Source: an uncultured bacterium (GTDB lineage Bacteria; Actinomycetota; Coriobacteriia; Coriobacteriales; Coriobacteriaceae). Taken from it: a stretch of DNA of 13,537 nucleotides. The notes under the pieces are model-generated. The model did not search any database. It was not told the DNA's origin and saw nothing but the letters and a program-made list of their open reading frames with translations. Of this stretch, positions 13,301-13,537 are shown piece after piece (position 1 is the stretch's first letter; the number at the start of each line of letters is the position of its first letter). Location: positions 1-13,537 of the forward strand of contig CAJMPF010000021.1 of the NCBI GenBank assembly GCA_905215195.1, in the 5' to 3' direction. The translations under genes were made by a program, and so were the position numbers.

Positions 13301-13356
13301 GACCGCTGACGTCTGCCGATCTGGCTCAGGCACTGGCACCCATTAAGGAGGCATAA
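10348..13356 (+). CDS. ebgA: Beta-galactosidase large subunit, EbgA type (GH2)
   Basis: Hydrolyses beta-galactosides such as lactose. The 1002 residues have no signal peptide, so it is cytoplasmic. Domain order is that of GH2 enzymes: sugar-binding jelly roll, Ig-like domain, TIM barrel, then the C-terminal beta-galactosidase domains. Catalytic residues are visible: E435 (acid/base, in WSLGNESGYG) and E497 (nucleophile, in PRINCEYGHSMGNGPGG). Other motifs are GVNRHDHDDHKGRAVG, VRTSHYANDPRFYE, IWEWCDHGL and WYGHGPGENYPDS. It resembles E. coli EbgA, as I remember that sequence, more than LacZ, for example in WENQALTHRNRLAPHAYF, DEGFPFPVDQPFVPSD and LLGLGSNSWGSEVLDS, and an EbgC partner gene follows. 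The ATG at 10348 has AAGGAG 7 nt before it. It is controlled by O1/O2 and the divergent LacI-type repressor. Confidence 0.95.
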   Translation: MDAINDWENQALTHRNRLAPHAYFMGYETADLAATYSRELSRGFVQLSGSWQFRLFEGPAAVSNEELSTYKPEWDHVEVPHLWQVDGYGNLAYTDEGFPFPVDQPFVPSDDPTGVYQRIVNLPAVPAGAREIIRFDGIESYGELYVNGQYIGMTKGSRLSAEFDVTDALVEGDNLFAVKVLQYSDGSYIEDQDMWWASGIFRDVYLMQRPAAHLVDFRFRTHREGDAALITLDTVAEGASRVVFTLSDGENVVATGECVDSHAECSVTDAHFWNPEDPFLYDLTYEVYDDDKVSEYVPHRQGLAEVTVEGNHIYLNGTYFKMHGVNRHDHDDHKGRAVGLDRMRRDLELMKQHNINAVRTSHYANDPRFYELCDEYGIMLVAETDMESHGFENIGNIALVTDDPAWEPAYVDRIERLVMQERNHACIIMWSLGNESGYGRNIRAMYAKAHELDGRPVHYEEDRNADTVDVISTMYSRVSQMNDFGEHPFPKPRINCEYGHSMGNGPGGLSEYQEVFDRWDCIQGQFIWEWCDHGLAAVTEDGIAYDMYGGDNGDYPNNSNFCIDGMVFPWQQPSPGLTEYGQVICPVRMAYDAEAGELTVTNKRWFTTLEDVCLSAETLVDGDVVCRKTLMPGAVAPGESVQLPLVIHEAAVGETLLTVRAYTMAAHVWCEPMFQLGASQFAIANHPASAIAAPTRPELTVEETEQEIRIHSLNGELTFSKVNGTVSEWKASGRDVMASGPQVGFWHPLVDNHAQEYDSLWKDNFIDVMQTSTRKVSWKQDGNAVVVTVSQRIAPPVRAFGMRVELVYTVLPSGRVDLKVSGEPYGDYSDIIPRIGISFEVPGCDRAVEWYGHGPGENYPDSLRANPVGHYRTTVDDMFTPYVMPQDCANREGTRWVALRSSHGDGVLVTRPADAASNPFSFSAWPYSCEAIDNAKHVYDLVPGDTVTVNINDQLLGLGSNSWGSEVLDSYRTRFESFSFEVSLRPLTSADLAQALAPIKEA
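13345..13351 (+). promoter_or_regulatory. ebgC ribosome binding site inside the end of ebgA
   Basis: AAGGAGG lies in the last codons of ebgA, 8 nt before the ebgC ATG at 13360. With only 3 bp between the ebgA stop and that ATG, the two genes are translated from one mRNA. Confidence 0.85.
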
Positions 13357-13359
13357 GTC

Positions 13360-13537
13360 ATGCATGTCTTTAACTCGCGCGCCGATTTCGACGCTCAGAT
13401 GAAGTCCGTCAAGAAGTGGATGCGTACCGGCCAGGCGCTCGACGGCGTTTCTGAACTGCAGCACGATGTGGCGTACTCCATCGGCGACTCGCTGGTGTAC
13501 TGGTGGGTCTATGCCCGCGAGGCCGCAACCGCCGACC
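13360..13537 (+). CDS. ebgC: EbgC-like beta-galactosidase small subunit (YhcH family), 3' truncated
   Basis: Only the first 59 codons are in the window; the gene runs off the right edge. The stretch FDAQMKSVKKWMR, followed by LQHDVAYSIGDSLVY, matches the start of E. coli EbgC (YhcH/YiaL/EbgC cupin family, DUF386), where QPGVAHSIGDSLTY stands at the same place. In E. coli EbgC associates with EbgA and is needed for full activity. Position 3 bp after ebgA with a strong ribosome site supports a 1:1 complex. Family members are about 150 residues long, so roughly 90 residues should lie beyond the window. Confidence 0.88.
   Translation, partial: MHVFNSRADFDAQMKSVKKWMRTGQALDGVSELQHDVAYSIGDSLVYWWVYAREAATAD

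Noticed and set aside
10324..13464. A very long open frame antisense to ebgA (over 1000 codons)
   Set aside because: It mirrors ebgA codon for codon, has no ribosome site or recognisable domain, and is what GC-rich genes with strong third-base bias produce on the opposite strand. Catalytic motifs are on the + strand.

Overview
The window is GC-rich, gene-dense bacterial DNA with G/C-ending codons, AGGAGG-type ribosome sites and short intergenic gaps. The gene content fits a gut Actinobacterium of the class Coriobacteriia, most likely a Collinsella-like organism. That includes an EbgA/EbgC-type beta-galactosidase pair, LarB/LarC, a short CysE, a bacterial AspRS carrying a non-discriminating-type residue, and REP-like palindromes. 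The taxonomy is an inference from gene content and style, not from a marker gene.

Left part (1-3650). The window opens in the 3' end of an ABC exporter ATPase. A strong bidirectional hairpin separates it from the convergent serine O-acetyltransferase gene cysE, which starts at GTG. cysE is divergent from a DedA-family membrane protein gene. Next comes the branched-chain aminotransferase gene ilvE, which has a ~150-nt leader containing a possible leaderless upstream ORF. A strong bidirectional terminator and a ~200-bp gene-free G-rich stretch follow.

Middle part (3652-8752). Three genes run leftward as one tight operon, larB-larC-tetR. LarB and LarC make the nickel-pincer nucleotide cofactor of lactate racemase-type enzymes. 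This LarC stops after the LarC1 half and carries a very His-rich insert; no LarC2, larE or larA is in the window. The TetR-type regulator starts 2 bp after the larC stop. Two abutting perfect inverted repeats lie upstream of larB and are the best operator candidates. Upstream again is serB (phosphoserine phosphatase), divergent from aspS (aspartyl-tRNA synthetase), which has a structured leader and a textbook terminator. SerB and CysE are two steps on the route from phosphoserine to cysteine.

Right part (8753-13537). Between aspS and a LacI-family repressor gene lie three long palindromes plus a degenerate fourth, resembling REP/BIME elements. The repressor gene is divergent from ebgA-ebgC, a GH2 beta-galactosidase large subunit and its YhcH/EbgC-type partner (cut by the window edge). 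The ebgA promoter is bracketed by two identical CAACCGGTTG operator cores whose centres are 42 bp apart. This implies a self-contained, sugar-inducible beta-galactoside utilisation unit.

The strongest candidates for something new are the LarC1-only lar operon with its own TetR regulator and paired palindromes, the covarying palindrome cluster at 8792-8996, and the upstream ORF that overlaps ilvE by ATGA.
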